This document shows positions 63,176 to 64,000 of a stretch of 64,000 nt of DNA, in pieces. The translations under genes were made by a program, and so were the position numbers. Position 1 is the stretch's first letter, and the number at the start of each line of letters is the position of its first letter. The DNA comes from Lacrimispora sinapis (GTDB lineage Bacteria; Bacillota; Clostridia; Lachnospirales; Lachnospiraceae): assembly GCF_043633585.1 (NCBI RefSeq), contig NZ_CP141832.1:496001-560000 (forward strand), read 5' to 3'. The notes beneath the pieces were generated by a model. It did not search any database, was not told the origin of the DNA, and worked only from the letters and a program-made list of their open reading frames with translations.

Positions 63176-64000
63176 ATGGAAGAACATAAATTCCGTAACA
63201 AAATCGTATGGTTTACATTTTTCTTCAGTATTCTGGTCATATGGGTCCACTCCTATAACGCGGTGCTGTTTTTAGGAAGCACGAAAACCGGTTACCGAAC
63301 CGACTATCTGGAACGTTTTTTAGGAAGTACCGTGGCACAGATCGCTGTTCCCGGGTTCTTTCTGATTTCCTCCTATCTGTTCTTCCGAACCTTTACCATG
63401 GAACGGCTCTGGTTGAAATGGAATTCCAGAATCCGCAGTGTACTGGTTCCTTATATTGTGTGGAACTTCCTTTATTATATGGGATATGTCATCGGAAGCA
63501 GGATTCCCGTTCTGTCTGATATCATCGGAAAGGGAAAGGTCCCATTTACCATTTTACAGGCGGCGGAAGCAGTCCTGCATTCTACCTATAATTATGTATT
63601 CTGGTACTTAAACCAGTTGATTCTTCTGATTGTGCTGGCTCCCCTCATTTATCTTATCGTAAAACGTAAGATCACCGGTATTTTATTTCTGTCAGCCCTA
63701 TTTGCAGCCATTTATGTTGGCGGAAGCCTGCCGTTCGTCAATCTGGATGCCATGCTGTATTATACCTTCGGGGCATTTACGGCAGTGCATGGAAAAACGT
63801 TGGCAGAAAAGGCCTGGGATAAAAAAGGTTGTTTCATTGGTTTGATTTTGCTTCTTACAGCATACTTTTTATATGGATTTAATTTTCCGGGAGCTGCAAA
63901 AGGAGAAGTGGCAGCCTCTTCTGTGATTTTCCGGCTCTTTGTCCCCGTTTCTCTGTGGCTCATGGTTCCGGAACGGTATCTTTTTGAAGCAAAAAAATGG
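63176..64000 (+). CDS. Acyltransferase family 3 membrane protein (partial, 3' end missing)
   Basis: ATG 63176 follows AAAGGAG and the frame stays open for 275 codons to the window edge. It is a multi-helix membrane protein. The first helix begins NKIVWFTFFFSILVIWVHSY, with an early His as in the AT3 family. VPGFFLISSYLFFRTF, LVPYIVWNFLYY, YVFWYLNQLILLIVL and YTFGAF are matching AT3 segments. These enzymes move acetyl or other acyl groups onto surface glycans or peptidoglycan. It has the WxxxR-poor clostridial form, and without the C-terminus specificity cannot be judged. Confidence 0.8.
   Translation, partial: MEEHKFRNKIVWFTFFFSILVIWVHSYNAVLFLGSTKTGYRTDYLERFLGSTVAQIAVPGFFLISSYLFFRTFTMERLWLKWNSRIRSVLVPYIVWNFLYYMGYVIGSRIPVLSDIIGKGKVPFTILQAAEAVLHSTYNYVFWYLNQLILLIVLAPLIYLIVKRKITGILFLSALFAAIYVGGSLPFVNLDAMLYYTFGAFTAVHGKTLAEKAWDKKGCFIGLILLLTAYFLYGFNFPGAAKGEVAASSVIFRLFVPVSLWLMVPERYLFEAKKW

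Overview
The window (about 44-45% GC by eye, dense genes, almost every gene preceded by a good AGGAGG-type ribosome site) looks like a chromosomal segment of a spore-forming, low-GC Gram-positive anaerobe of the Lachnospiraceae (Clostridium cluster XIVa; a Lacrimispora / Clostridium saccharolyticum-like organism is my best inference). Support: a spoIIR gene with a sigma-F-like promoter, a type III glutamine synthetase, class II aldolase, non-mevalonate ispE, DUF1934, YesL/DUF624, SPFH/zinc-ribbon/TPM genes, and a block rpoB-rpoC-rpsL-rpsG-fusA-tuf. I see no rRNA, tRNA, IS element, prophage or CRISPR array.

Layout. 1-5.1 kb: end of an ABC exporter, endonuclease IV, then an SPFH protein, a zinc-ribbon membrane protein and a TPM protein that resemble Bacillus ydjI, ydjG and ydjH. 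5.1-13.6 kb: sfsA, threonine synthase, a MATE exporter, fructose-bisphosphate aldolase, glutamine synthetase III and an M42 peptidase. 13.7-18.7 kb: a surface-sugar operon (glycosyltransferase, rfbF, rfbG, rfbH, licD) for a CDP-dideoxyhexose-type sugar, lacking the usual reductase partner. 18.8-28.9 kb: a lipoprotein, a zinc phospholipase C-like protein, an alanine/sodium symporter, a bile salt hydrolase-family enzyme, cyclophilin, acetyltransferase, YesL, a small alarmone synthetase, ispE and a GntR regulator.

28.9-36.4 kb is the most unusual block: a TetR regulator under a consensus promoter carrying a two-copy operator, then an RND membrane-fusion protein, an RND pump and two TolC-like proteins, i.e. 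a complete Gram-negative-style tripartite efflux set in a presumed single-membrane cell. 36.3-40.8 kb: spoIIR, ddl, murI, a DUF1934 gene, a 27-bp perfect hairpin, sodA and the only long gene-poor gap. 40.8-53.9 kb: the transcription/translation block, with separate consensus promoters before rpoB, rpsL and tuf.

53.9-58.7 kb is an iron-siderophore locus (esterase, AraC regulator, FecCD-type permease, ATPase, binding lipoprotein). Its promoter region and that of sodA share a 14-bp motif, TTAGTTTTRRCTAA, directly downstream of the -10 box, which suggests one metal-responsive repressor for both. 58.8-64 kb: a secreted DUF5722 glycosidase-like protein, a secreted subtilisin preceded by a 40-codon ORF with an excellent ribosome site, an RpiR-type regulator, and an acyltransferase cut by the window edge.
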